From Halosolutus gelatinilyticus (GTDB taxonomy: Archaea > Halobacteriota > Halobacteria > Halobacteriales > Natrialbaceae), in contig NZ_CP095491.1 of the NCBI RefSeq assembly GCF_023028105.1, forward strand, positions 2,976,001 to 3,040,000: 64,000 nucleotides of DNA, given 5' to 3'. Each line of letters opens with the position of its first letter. Within the stretch, counting starts at the first letter, position 1. Positions 51,180 to 59,911 of the stretch are shown piece after piece. The position numbers and the translations under genes are program-made. Below the pieces are notes generated by a model that saw only the letters and a list, made by a program, of their open reading frames with translations, was not told the origin of the DNA and did not search any database.

Positions 51180-52037
51180 TTAGTTCGCGACCGGAACGCC
51201 GAGCGCGGCCCGACCGACGACGAACGCGAGCGTCGCGACGAACATTCCGTATTTGAGATACGACTGGCCAGCCGTCGGATCGTCGAAACTCTCGTAGGCC
51301 GCGTACAGCATGATCGCGTCCGCCGGCAGCACGACCGCGAGGTACGCCTCCTCGAAGTAGCCGAGCAGGTACGGCAGCGGACTGGCCAGCACCGCGAGCA
51401 CGAGCAATCCCGCCGCGACGACCAGCGCCCGCCGATCGCCAATCGCGATCGGCAGCGTGTTTAGCCCCTCCTCGCGATCGCCCGCGAGGTCCTCGACGTC
51501 CTTGATGATCTCCCGGGTCAGCGTCGCGACCGCCGCCAGGAGGAACAGCACCGCCGCCGGCACGCCGAGGGCGCCGACCGCGGCCGCCCCGAACAGGAAC
51601 GTACTCCCCACGAGGGACGCGACGAGCGCGTTTCCGACCCCCGGAAGTCCCTTGAACAGTTCGGTGTAGGCGATCAGCGCGACGAGGTTCACGGCCGCGA
51701 TCGCGACCGCCACCTTCGGCAGGGTGAGCGCGACCGCGACGGCCGCCGCGAAGAGGACGCCGCTGAACGCCAGCGCTCCTCGCGGGCTCACCGCCCCGCG
51801 CGGAATCGCCCGCTGCGGCTGGTTAATCCGATCGATCTCGCGATCGAAGTAGTCGTTGATCGCGTTTCCGGCGCCGACGGCCAACCCGGTCGCGGCCACG
51901 GCCGCCGCGACCGCGATCGGCTGGTCCGCCGCGCCGCCGGCGACGAAGGCGCCGACGAACGTCAGCACGCTCGCCGCGATCGCGTTTACCGGCCGTGTCA
52001 GCTCGAGCAACCCGCGGGCCGTCTCCGCCGCTGTCAT
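51180..52037 (-). CDS. Digeranylgeranylglyceryl phosphate synthase (UbiA family)
   Basis: A 285-aa membrane prenyltransferase that adds the second geranylgeranyl chain to GGGP, forming the archaeal diether lipid core. The first Asp-rich motif is NAINDYFDREIDRINQPQRA and the second TREIIKDVEDLAGDREEGLN. Eight or nine hydrophobic helices surround them. The match with archaeal DGGGP synthase is close in order and length. It complements mvaD at 4318 in the lipid pathway. Confidence 0.93.
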   Translation of the reverse strand: MTAAETARGLLELTRPVNAIAASVLTFVGAFVAGGAADQPIAVAAAVAATGLAVGAGNAINDYFDREIDRINQPQRAIPRGAVSPRGALAFSGVLFAAAVAVALTLPKVAVAIAAVNLVALIAYTELFKGLPGVGNALVASLVGSTFLFGAAAVGALGVPAAVLFLLAAVATLTREIIKDVEDLAGDREEGLNTLPIAIGDRRALVVAAGLLVLAVLASPLPYLLGYFEEAYLAVVLPADAIMLYAAYESFDDPTAGQSYLKYGMFVATLAFVVGRAALGVPVAN

Positions 52038-52130
52038 ACCGGAAGGTGCTCAGTCGGAGCGGTTAAACGGTACGATCCGCGGACAATACCTGTACAGACG
52101 GGATCGAACGAGGAGGGGCGATCGGCGGCC

Positions 52131-52313
52131 CTACTGCCAGTCCTCGAGATCGCAAAGCCCCTCGGCTTCGATCGAGAGCCACTGCGTGACCCGATCGTCG
52201 CCGCGGGCGTCGACGGGGACGGCCGTCCACGTGTCCTCGTCGTCGGTGAGTAGCTCGAGCGGCGCTGCTACGGTCCGACTGTCCTCGGGGCGGGAGGCCT
52301 CGTGTACCGTCAT
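52131..52313 (-). CDS. DUF7511 family small protein
   Basis: A 60-aa acidic protein, MTVHEASRPEDSRTVAAPLE, containing TDDEDTWTAVPVDARGDDRV and ending DLEDWQ. The pattern (W-A/V-P-x-D, then T.WLSI) is that of haloarchaeal DUF7511 proteins. It has a single Cys, no membrane segment and no known function. Confidence 0.72.
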   Translation of the reverse strand: MTVHEASRPEDSRTVAAPLELLTDDEDTWTAVPVDARGDDRVTQWLSIEAEGLCDLEDWQ

Positions 52314-52465
52314 GGCACGTGTTCAAGTCGTCTCGCCAGCCCCATGACCCCCGCAGGCGGTTTTCAGCCAGTGAGAAGTGGTGCGGGCCGATCGGTGTGT
52401 CGAAACCTGTCGAAACCGGTTCGAATCGAGTGACTTATACGGGACCGACAGGAAAGAAACGGTGC

Positions 52466-52540
52466 GGGCGCTTAGCTCAGTCTGGACAGAGTGCTTGGCT
52501 TCGGACCAAGTTGTCGCGGGTTCAAATCCTGCAGCGCCCA
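52466..52540 (+). tRNA. tRNA-Arg (TCG)
   Basis: A 75-nt tRNA. Acceptor GGGCGCT/AGCGCCC with discriminator A, D arm GCTC/GAGT, anticodon stem CTTGG/CCAAG around CTTCGGA (anticodon TCG, reading CGA and other CGN codons), and T arm GCGGGTTCAAATCCTGC. No CCA encoded. The region to the right is an AT-richer patch, but no copy of the tRNA 3' end was found there. Confidence 0.96.
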
Positions 52541-52750
52541 TCCCGACACTTCTCGGCGTGAATTGACCGGACAGCGGCCGATTTCGATGCCTGAGCGCCG
52601 GCCAGCACCGTTTGATTTCAACACGTGACGGGTCGGTCGTCGCTCCCGTAAGGCAAAAGGTTCGCTACAACTTCGGCTGCCCACCAACTCCGCAAAGTAA
52701 CTAATTTGGCTTTGTTGAAACTCTTGTTCGGTGATAGTCTATCGAGGTAA

Positions 52751-53113
52751 TGCTGAATACAGAGCACAAATCTTGCACTGGATAGTGGAGGCTTTTAACG
52801 AAACTATCGACAGTAAATGTAGACACTACGGCTACTACGTTGGCGTATCAGGCCTTGGCTCCTGCTACGCCGCCTCCGATTGCCGCGCCGCAGTGACCAC
52901 ACGCAATCAGGTAGAATCGTTTCGACGATGCGAAAAATCCAATAGAAGCGTCCATTTCTATGAACTCAACATCCTCTTTCTCCGAGAGCGTTACTTCACA
53001 ATCAGAGCAGTGTACCATGCACGTTCTATTTTTGATAAGAAATAATAAGTTTTGTCCACAACCCATCCGTTGGAAGTTCACGGGCATGCTGACTATATCC
53101 TCTGTATTCAGCA
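52751..53113. mobile_element. 363-bp unit bounded by 14-bp inverted repeats
   Basis: TGCTGAATACAGAG at 52751-52764 is repeated as its exact complement CTCTGTATTCAGCA at 53100-53113. The unit encloses the small zinc-ribbon gene and nothing else. No transposase is present and no target duplication was obvious at the edges. It is AT-richer than the genome. It could be a non-autonomous insertion-sequence derivative. Confidence 0.45.
52848..53018 (-). CDS. Small zinc-ribbon protein (56 aa)
   Basis: A 56-aa protein, MVHCSDCEVTLSEKEDVEFI, with a second pair in LIACGHCGAAIGGGVAGAKA. The CxxC...CxxC layout with a Gly-rich end is common among haloarchaeal small zinc-finger proteins, which are mostly uncharacterised. 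The ATG at 53018 begins the conserved part; upstream is AT-rich promoter-like sequence (AAAACTTATTATTTC on the minus strand). It lies within the inverted-repeat unit. Confidence 0.6.
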   Translation of the reverse strand: MVHCSDCEVTLSEKEDVEFIEMDASIGFFASSKRFYLIACGHCGAAIGGGVAGAKA

Positions 53114-53802
53114 CGTTGCTCCTAACAGCCACCAGTGAAATCAAACACCGTTTCGTTACCTGCTTACCCTATACAGAACAGATCTCTACTGCATTTTTGC
53201 GCTAGTAAAATGCGATCGGTGACGCGTTGCCCGACAACCGATCGTCGAAAAGGCAGTGAGTTCGCCCGTCACCCCCCTGTGCCTCTGACCACCCCTTATC
53301 GGGTCGTCATCCGACGGTTTCCGATGACTGCCCGGAAAGCGTATACACTGGCGATCTACACAGACACTCAGGCGGCCCTATGAATTTATGAGGGAGGGGA
53401 GAACCAGTACGGCCGCTCATGAGTGGAATCAACGGCTTCTACGCCGATAGCCGCAAAGTGACGCAAGGTGATGGGGCGAAACTGGTCGTCATCCCTGCAC
53501 CGATCGTCGCACTACGATGGTACAGGCGCGATCCACGATTGTGGGATGACGATTGCTCACGAGAACGAGGCTAGTGGGACCGAGTGAACGGACGAGTGAT
53601 GATCGTCATTTGTGTCAAGTACCTGTCTAATCCGCCCAGGATTGAGCCCAAACAATCAAATAGAATACATTATCGAGATGTCGGTTAGTATCGTTGTTGT
53701 TCGGTTTTTCGGCGAGTATTCCGTTTCTGACGAACCATCACAATCATTCGTATCGATTCAACGATAATCCTTATACACGCCGAGTTAATTCGCTGAGACA
53801 GG
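53114..53802. other. AT-richer intergenic stretch with a possible 51-aa ORF
   Basis: About 690 nt. The only candidate is a forward frame from ATG 53419 to TAG 53574 (MSGINGFYADSRKVTQGDGA); its codon use is weakly genomic and no domain is recognised. The rest shows no gene. A TATA box (TTATACAC, about 53771) close to the right end serves the transporter gene. Confidence 0.4.
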
Positions 53803-55230
53803 ATGGCACGAGAGAGTTGGGCAAGCCGCGCCGGATTCATTCTAGCCGCGGTCGGAAGCGCGATCGGATTGGGGAACATTTGGCGGTTTCCATGGATGAC
53901 CGCGGAGAACGGCGGAAGCGCCTTTCTGCTGTTGTATCTGCTCATCGTCCTCGTCGTCGGAGTGCCGGGGCTGCTGGCCGCGTTCGTGATTGGTCGGCGG
54001 TCGAATCGAAACCCGGTCGGGGCGTTCAAATCGCTCGCCGGTTCGCGCGCATGGACAGCGTTAGGCGCGCTCTGTGTCGTCACCTCGATCATGCTGATGT
54101 CGTTCTACAGTGTCGTCGGTGGCTGGATCCTTCGGTACTTTCTCGAGAGCGCAACGGGCGCCTATTTTGCGGCCCCTGAGACCCACTTCGCGGCGATCAG
54201 CTACGGTGCCGAAGCGTTCGGCTACCAGCTCGCTGTCCTCGCGGCCACAGCCCTGATCGTCACCGCGGGGATCAGACGCGGCATCGAGGCGACGACGAAG
54301 GTGATGATGCCCAGCATCGTCGTGTTGCTCATCGCGCTCGCGATCTGGGCGGCCCAACAGCCTGGTGCCGCGCAGGGGTATGAATTCTACCTCGGATTTG
54401 ACGGCGCCTACCTCGCGGAGAACTTTTTGTCGGTGCTGGGATCGGCCGCCGGCCAGGCCTTGTTCACCCTCTCAATTGGTGGTGGAACGATGATCACTTA
54501 CGCCTCCTACGTCGACGATGATCGTTCGCTGCCCCTCGACGCCTCCGCCATCGCTGTGCTCAATCTCGCCGTCGGCATCCTGGCCGGACTCGTGGTGTTC
54601 CCGCTGCTGTTCTCGTTCGCGCCGGGCCCGACTGAGGGCGGTCCCGGCGCTTTGTTCGTCGGTATCGCTGGCGCGTTCACGAACCTGCCCGGTGGACGAC
54701 TCCTCGGCGCGGTCTTCTTCTTCGTCGTTCTCCTCGCAGCCCTGACGAGCCTGATCAGCATGCTCGAGATCCCGGTCTCGCTCTTGGTCGACGAGTTCGA
54801 CCTCGAGCGGTCGACGGCGACCTGGGGGCTGTTCGTGTTGGTCGCGCTCGCCGGTGGCGTGAATGCGTTCAGCCCCGCGGTGTTCACGTTGTTCGCGGAC
54901 CACCTCGTCGATCTATTCTTGGTGCTCGGCCTGACCGGGTTCATGGTGTACACGGCCTGGGTGCTCGGTCCGGCCGCGATCGATGAATTCCTCAACGGCG
55001 CGGGACCGATCTCGCGTCCGTTAGCGATCCCGTGGCGGTACGCGATCGGGACCCTCTTCCCGACGTTCCTGCTCTTTACGTTCTACGCCGACGTCACGGT
55101 CCTTATCGGGTTCTCGGCGGGAACGGGGCTGTTGCTGGTCGTGACGCTGCTAACGCTGGTGCCGTTTGTGTTGGTGGCCCGCCGTTCCGTTTCCAAGAAT
55201 CGACCTCAATCGACCGAGAACATGGACTGA
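53803..55230 (+). CDS. Neurotransmitter:sodium symporter family (NSS) transporter
   Basis: A 475-aa membrane protein with twelve helices. Helix 1 carries the sodium/substrate site GSAIGLGNIWRFPWM followed by ENGGSAFLLLYLLIVLVVGV. Further motifs are GQALFTLSIGGGTMITYASY (helix 6) and ALTSLISMLEIPVSLLVDEF (helix 8), as in SNF/NSS transporters of amino acids. Codon use is less strictly GC-ending than in neighbouring genes, which hints at transfer. A TATA box lies about 30 nt before the ATG, so the mRNA is leaderless. Confidence 0.92.
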   Translation: MARESWASRAGFILAAVGSAIGLGNIWRFPWMTAENGGSAFLLLYLLIVLVVGVPGLLAAFVIGRRSNRNPVGAFKSLAGSRAWTALGALCVVTSIMLMSFYSVVGGWILRYFLESATGAYFAAPETHFAAISYGAEAFGYQLAVLAATALIVTAGIRRGIEATTKVMMPSIVVLLIALAIWAAQQPGAAQGYEFYLGFDGAYLAENFLSVLGSAAGQALFTLSIGGGTMITYASYVDDDRSLPLDASAIAVLNLAVGILAGLVVFPLLFSFAPGPTEGGPGALFVGIAGAFTNLPGGRLLGAVFFFVVLLAALTSLISMLEIPVSLLVDEFDLERSTATWGLFVLVALAGGVNAFSPAVFTLFADHLVDLFLVLGLTGFMVYTAWVLGPAAIDEFLNGAGPISRPLAIPWRYAIGTLFPTFLLFTFYADVTVLIGFSAGTGLLLVVTLLTLVPFVLVARRSVSKNRPQSTENMD

Positions 55231-55233
55231 CGA

Positions 55234-55430
55234 TCAGTCAGCTTGGTGACCTGGACCTTTTGTTCCAAGCCGCCGATTCGGTGGTCGAGAAGTTTGAATC
55301 TCAGCCGACAACGAAAAAGAAGTTACAGACACTACTCAGAATCAACTACGGTCGGCCGGCGCCGTCGACGGCGGCCGCGACCGTCGCACAAGTGAGCCGC
55401 CAAGAGTACGCGATTGCCAGCCTACGTTAG
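55234..55430 (+). pseudogene. Unidentified gene fragment after the transporter
   Basis: A reading frame without its own start runs LTISQLGDLDLLFQAADSVV, then SQPTTKKKLQTLLRINYGRP, and ends at TAG 55430. The composition looks like real protein, so this is probably the 3' remnant of a truncated gene. The family was not recognised. Confidence 0.35.
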
Positions 55431-55439
55431 AACAAATCA

Positions 55440-55905
55440 GTCGATATTCTCAAATTCGCTCGCATCGATCTCTCCTCCGAGATACGCACGGCCTCGATCA
55501 GTTCATCACCCCCACACGTAGGCTACGCTGGATGCGAACGCGATCCGTTCTCTGTTCACGACGGGTTTCATAGCTACACAGACCGTGGGTCCGTCGATAA
55601 GAACGGAAGCCCGATCGCTGGACCCGCATCTCTGCGCGAGGTATTTATGAACTCTAGTTCGGCAAGAGCGGACAGCAGGAGTGCTCGGCTGCTTCCGGTA
55701 CCACGCCGCGCCTTCGAGTCGGTGTGCATCCGTAACCCGTAGCCGGCGTTCTATCGACGTCACATCCGATGATTTCGCCCGTTTCGTTCGATCCCTGGAT
55801 GCCGCCGGCATCCGTATTTAAGGGGTGTGCACACTCGCCGGTCTGGCGGCTGTCCTTCCCTTGCTATCGGCGCCCCGCGCTTCGGAGGGGGCGAGGGCTG
55901 AGCCG
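55440..55905. other. Intergenic, no gene recognised
   Basis: About 465 nt. Open frames on both strands are short, Arg/Ser-rich and overlap each other. A TATA-like GTATTTAAGG at about 55813 may serve the broken membrane gene that follows. Nothing else was seen. Confidence 0.4.
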
Positions 55906-56531
55906 ATGTCATCGAACCGAGCGGACCCGATTCACGTGTTCCCTACGACATGGCGGACGCCGCGGCGACTGAAACTCGCGGGCCTCGCGGGGATCATCGG
56001 CGGGCTCGTCCTAGCTAGCCTCTCGATCAGCCGAGCTGGACCGGTATCGATCCCGGAGCAATTAGCCGGATAACGCCGATCGGCTACGCCCTGCTGGTAG
56101 TCGCGTTAGCGGGAGGCCACGCTCGATACGGACCCAGGTACGGAAACGCCGGACGGGGCGTCGCCGTTGCGCTGGCCGTGTCGGTGATGAGCTATGCGGG
56201 CACGATCGTCGTGCTGGGAATAACTCGTGGACTGTTCGGAATCCCGATCTCGCCGGTGGCGACCCTCGTCAGCGCCGCGTCCTTCGGGATACGGATTTTC
56301 GGCTCGCTTTACGGAATCGTCCTCTGGACGAGGACGAACGCGAGCCGGCTATCGGCCGGGCTGTTCGCCGTGACTCTCCCGGCCGTGTTCGTCCTCAGTC
56401 CACTCGTTCTCGTCGGAGTACCGGCAGTAGGGATCGAAGCGCCGCTCTACCTCGCGTTCATCGCACTCGGCGTTGACCTCCTCACTGCCGACGTGGAACC
56501 GGCGGCAGAAAATACGACGACGAACGGCTGA
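55906..56531 (+). pseudogene. Frameshifted membrane protein gene
   Basis: The 5' part reads MSSNRADPIHVFPTTWRTPR and the helix LAGLAGIIGGLVLASLSISR, then GPVSIPEQLAG and a TAA at 56071. One frame over, the sequence continues without gap as ITPIGYALLVVALAGGHARY and three or four more helices to 56531. Joined, it would be a normal ~208-aa membrane protein, so a single-base indel near 56070 splits it. Function unknown. A sequencing error is the alternative. Confidence 0.6.
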
Positions 56532-56656
56532 GAAGGTCGCTATCCGAAGCCGGATCGAATCGGTGCGAGTGTGCCCCCGAGAAGTCACACAGCCGACGGC
56601 CGGGGATGAACACGTAGGGGAAAGGGTGTTCCCCGTCACGATTGTACGCCCGCACG

Positions 56657-57214
56657 ATGAGCGATCGAGACCTCGATTGGACGTTCGAGACCGAGTTCGC
56701 CGGCGCACTCGAGACGGTCCCGGACGAGCACCGCGATCCCGAGCGATTCGTCCCCGGTCGCGGGCCGCTGTCCGCGGACGTGGTGCTCGTCGGCGAAGCG
56801 CCGGGCAAACAGGAGGTCGCCCAGGGCGAACCCTTCGTCGGCCAGGCCGGCGCGCAGCTGGACCGCGCGCTCGAGACGATCGACCACGATCGGGGGGACC
56901 TGTACATCACGAACCTCGTGAAGGTCCGGCCGCCGGAGAACCGCGATCCGCACGTCGCCGAGATCGAGGGGTGGTGGCCCGTGCTCGAGGCCGAGATCGA
57001 TCGCGTCGATCCCGCGGTGCTCGTCCCGCTCGGGAGTTTCGCGGCGCGGCAGATCCTCGATACCGACGAGACGATCACCGACCTGCACGGCCGGGAGATC
57101 GAACGGGAGGGACGGCTCGTCGTGCCGTCGTTTCACCCGGCTGCGGCGCTGTACGATCGGAGCAAGGTCGAGGTGATCGAGACGGATCTGGCGGCCGCGT
57201 TCGACCGAGCCTGA
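56657..57214 (+). CDS. Family-4/5-like uracil-DNA glycosylase without Fe-S cysteines
   Basis: A 185-aa enzyme that removes uracil from DNA. Motif 1 is VVLVGEAPGKQEVAQGEPFV and GQAG follows; motif 2 is ITNLVKVRPPENRDPHVAEI; motif 3 is VVPSFHPAAAL with the catalytic His. Family-4 enzymes have four Cys ligating a [4Fe-4S] cluster; this protein has no Cys at all, with Val and Trp in two of the positions. Start ATG 56657. It otherwise fits the family in length. Confidence 0.88.
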   Translation: MSDRDLDWTFETEFAGALETVPDEHRDPERFVPGRGPLSADVVLVGEAPGKQEVAQGEPFVGQAGAQLDRALETIDHDRGDLYITNLVKVRPPENRDPHVAEIEGWWPVLEAEIDRVDPAVLVPLGSFAARQILDTDETITDLHGREIEREGRLVVPSFHPAAALYDRSKVEVIETDLAAAFDRA

Positions 57215-57256
57215 GCGGTGAGGCGCGCGCTGCGGCCGATCGGGACGACGGCCGGA

Positions 57257-58177
57257 TCAGCCGGCCGAAAGCGCCTCGTCGATTCGCTGCTCGAGATCGG
57301 CCAGTTCCTCGTGGAGACCCTCGTCCACGTCGGCGTCGGCGAGCCGATCGGCCAGCCCCTGCAGCCGAGAGACCTTCTCGCCCTCGTCGACGCCCGTCTT
57401 CTGGACGTACACCTGTTCGTCGACGTCGTAGACCGCGTCCTCGTCCAGATCCGTCGCCGCCAGAACGACGTCTAACTTCTCTCGATCGACGCCGAGGACC
57501 CACTCGTGCGGGATGCCGTGCTCGTCGAGCGCGTCCAGGACGACCTCGTCGTCTTTGGGGTGCCGCCGCTCGCGGGTGGTTCGCCGGATCGTCCCGAACC
57601 GCCCGTGCAGCCGTTGCTCGGGGCCGAGTCGATCGAGCAGGGGCTCTCTCGCGCCGCGTCTGAGCCGATCGGCGCCGCGCTGGACGTCCGAGAGGAGCAC
57701 GTACAGGTCGGTCAGCGTCTCGGTGTCGAGCGCCGGCAGATCGTCCGCGTCGGCGTCCAGTCGATCGAGCAGGTCGGCGAGCAACACGGCGTCGTCGTGG
57801 ACGCGCTCGGGTCTGGTCCGCGCCTCCTCGGGCGGCACGAGGTGCGGGCTCTCTCCCGCGGTCGCCTCGTCGTCTCGGGAGAGCGTCTCGCCGTCGGAGC
57901 CGAACTCCTCCGAGAGGCTCAACACGGCCGCGTACGGTTCGACGCCCGGCGGGAGCGCGTCGATCGAGAGCGGGCCGTCGTCGAGACGATCGATCAACAC
58001 GTCGAACTGCGCCTGGCGGAGCGATCGGTCCTCGCCGCTGTCCCGAAACCGGACTGCGATCCGGTCCTCGTCGACCGCCTCGATCTCGAACGATCGCTCC
58101 GAGACGGGCGTGACCAGCACCGTCCCCGGATCGAGACTGTCGCAGACGTGCTGAAGACGATGCCAGAGTTCGCTCAT
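57257..58177 (-). CDS. Hypothetical haloarchaeal protein (306 aa)
   Basis: A 306-aa acidic cytoplasmic protein. The start MSELWHRLQHVCDSLDPGTV precedes a beta-rich N-terminal domain, a linker, and a C-terminal half with RRTTRERRHPKDDEVVLDAL, EHGIPHEWVLGVDREKLDVV and a last coiled segment. Positive patches suggest nucleic-acid contact, but no known family was recognised. It is convergent with the uracil glycosylase gene. ATG 58177 is preferred to the earlier ATG at 58204. Confidence 0.65.
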   Translation of the reverse strand: MSELWHRLQHVCDSLDPGTVLVTPVSERSFEIEAVDEDRIAVRFRDSGEDRSLRQAQFDVLIDRLDDGPLSIDALPPGVEPYAAVLSLSEEFGSDGETLSRDDEATAGESPHLVPPEEARTRPERVHDDAVLLADLLDRLDADADDLPALDTETLTDLYVLLSDVQRGADRLRRGAREPLLDRLGPEQRLHGRFGTIRRTTRERRHPKDDEVVLDALDEHGIPHEWVLGVDREKLDVVLAATDLDEDAVYDVDEQVYVQKTGVDEGEKVSRLQGLADRLADADVDEGLHEELADLEQRIDEALSAG

Positions 58178-58441
58178 GGGTGATCGTTTGCTCCGAATCC
58201 GCAAAAGTGACGGCCGCGTACTCGCCGGGTTCGGGTTCGGTCGCCCCCGGCGGCGGGACCGATCGCGATCGATTTCGGCGGCTCTACGGCACTTCGGCGA
58301 GTCACCCTGTACGTCGAACAGCTACCGATCGGCCGTAGCCGTCGCGTGAGTACTCGAGCCGTCGCCAGATTTATGAGATCCCGTCGTCTCTCGATTACCA
58401 TAGTTACAGTCTCCCTCGGCACTCAAACGGGTGTTAGTACT

Positions 58442-58702
58442 CCGATGATGACAGTCGCCCCCGAGCGAATGACGGCCGGCCGGCCGCGGACGCTCTCGAC
58501 GCTCACCGCGCGAGTGATGAACGGGACTCGATATCTCCTGCAGGCCCTGGCCGTTCCCATCGCCCTGATGCTCGCCGTCGTCGCCGCGCGCACGGATTTC
58601 GACCGGAGTCGCTCCACGAGCTGGCTCTTCATCGGCGGCCCGCTCCGGATACTCGGACTCGTCGCGTTCGCGTATCGAAACGAAGCCGGAACCGACGCAT
58701 GA
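58442..58702 (+). CDS. Small membrane protein coupled to the START-like gene
   Basis: An 86-aa protein with helices near residues 28-48 (LLQALAVPIALMLAVVAART) and 60-75 (SWLFIGGPLRILGLVAFAY). The frame is open further upstream (58346), but the Arg/Ser-rich composition there is unlikely to be coding; one of two adjacent ATGs (58442/58445) may be the start. Its TGA overlaps the ATG of the next gene (ATGA), which implies translational coupling. Function unknown. Confidence 0.5.
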   Translation, partial: PMMTVAPERMTAGRPRTLSTLTARVMNGTRYLLQALAVPIALMLAVVAARTDFDRSRSTSWLFIGGPLRILGLVAFAYRNEAGTDA

Positions 58703-59385
58703 CGTTGCGGTCTCTCGCGCGGATTCTCCAGCGGGTGCGACCGGGGCGGTCGAACGCGCCGTCGACGAGCGCGACGGAGTACCACTTCGTCACTCGCTGG
58801 CGCGTGCAGGGGACCGTGGAGGAAGTCGCCGACGTCCTCTCGGACCCCACAGACCTGCCGCGCTGGTGGCCCTCCGTGTACCTCGACGCGCAGTTGACGA
58901 AGCCGGGCGACGAGGACGGTATCGGCAAGGAGGTTTCATTGTATACGACGGGGTGGCTGCCCTACACGCTGCGCTGGGATTTTCGCGTCACGGAATCCGA
59001 CTACCCGCACGGATTCGCCCTTGAGGCGCAGGGCGATTTCGTCGGACGAGGGGAGTGGACGCTGCGCCAGGACGGCGACCAGGTAGCGGTGACCTACGAG
59101 TGGCGGGTGCGCGCCGAGAAGCCGCTACTGCGCCGATTCTCGTTCCTGTTGCGTCCCGTCTTCGAGGCGAATCACCAGTGGGCGATGGCCCGCGGAGAGG
59201 AGAGCCTGCGTCTGGAACTGGCCCGTCGCGCGGCAACCGGGGACGAACGCCACCAGATACCACCGCCGCCCGGCCCGACCTCTCTTCGCACCGTGTTGTC
59301 ACCGAAAACCCTCTTCGGGCTGATATCCACGGCCGTCGGCTCCGTCGCAGGCCGCCGCCGTGACGATAGTACGTCGTCCGACTAG
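58699..59385 (+). CDS. SRPBCC (START-like) domain protein
   Basis: A 228-aa protein with a helix-grip fold: TRWRVQGTVEEVADVLSDPT, DLPRWWPSVYLDAQLTKPGD, DFRVTESDYPHGFALEAQGD and GRGEWTLRQDGDQVAVTYEW. This is the polyketide cyclase/START-like family that encloses hydrophobic ligands. The C-terminal 60 residues are disordered and end in a possible hydrophobic segment (FGLISTAVGSVAG). Coupled to the small membrane protein before it, perhaps acting at the membrane. Confidence 0.85.
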   Translation: MTLRSLARILQRVRPGRSNAPSTSATEYHFVTRWRVQGTVEEVADVLSDPTDLPRWWPSVYLDAQLTKPGDEDGIGKEVSLYTTGWLPYTLRWDFRVTESDYPHGFALEAQGDFVGRGEWTLRQDGDQVAVTYEWRVRAEKPLLRRFSFLLRPVFEANHQWAMARGEESLRLELARRAATGDERHQIPPPPGPTSLRTVLSPKTLFGLISTAVGSVAGRRRDDSTSSD

Positions 59386-59911
59386 CGCGGCCGAGTTCCG
59401 TCGGGCGTTCGCCCGCTTCGCGTGGACCCCTAGGCCGAATCGGCACAGGAAGAACAGGTCGAACCCGGTCCAGTAGTCCGACCGTCCGGTCCCGATAGCC
59501 GTTCGCTACGGTTCGTGGCTGGTCGTGGAATATCGGAATCCACAGGTTCCCCGCCGGATCGCACCGCAGATCGGTAGCTTTCGCACCTGGTGATGAACTA
59601 ACGCGTCGCACACCATCGGCAGGAATATTTATGACTGCGAGTGACTACCGGGTACGATGATGCTGTAACGTCCGTTCGCATTTTCCGTTTTCTCCGCACT
59701 ACGCACGTCCACGTAGAGTGGGGTCAAGCGCCAACCTCACAGAATCGAGGCTCCCACACGGGGAGCGAATGCACCGCTGCGACCTTCACGAAGAAATGCA
59801 ACTATCCATCCAGTTTCCGGTCCTGAAGGGCCGGACGACGCACGAACGACCGATCGGTTCGGAACTCGAGCGGACGCCGGCTGAACCCGATTCCGCGGCG
59901 GAGAACGCACG
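59386..59911. other. Intergenic with a possible IS200/IS605-like end
   Basis: About 525 nt without a convincing gene. A perfect 18-nt hairpin CCGGTCCTGAAGGGCCGG (59817-59834, one G-T pair) lies just after a stretch resembling the 3' end of haloarchaeal TnpB-type elements, but no transposase gene is present. A TATA-like AATATTTATG at about 59626 may have served a lost gene. Confidence 0.35.

Noticed and set aside
52693-52720. GGCTTTGTTGAAAC as an insertion sequence end
   Set aside because: It resembles ends of some haloarchaeal insertion sequences, but no matching inverted end was found downstream.
52466-53802. Integration at tRNA-Arg as the source of the AT-richer patch
   Set aside because: No second copy of the tRNA-Arg 3' end was found to the right, so integration at this tRNA cannot be supported; only composition suggests transfer.
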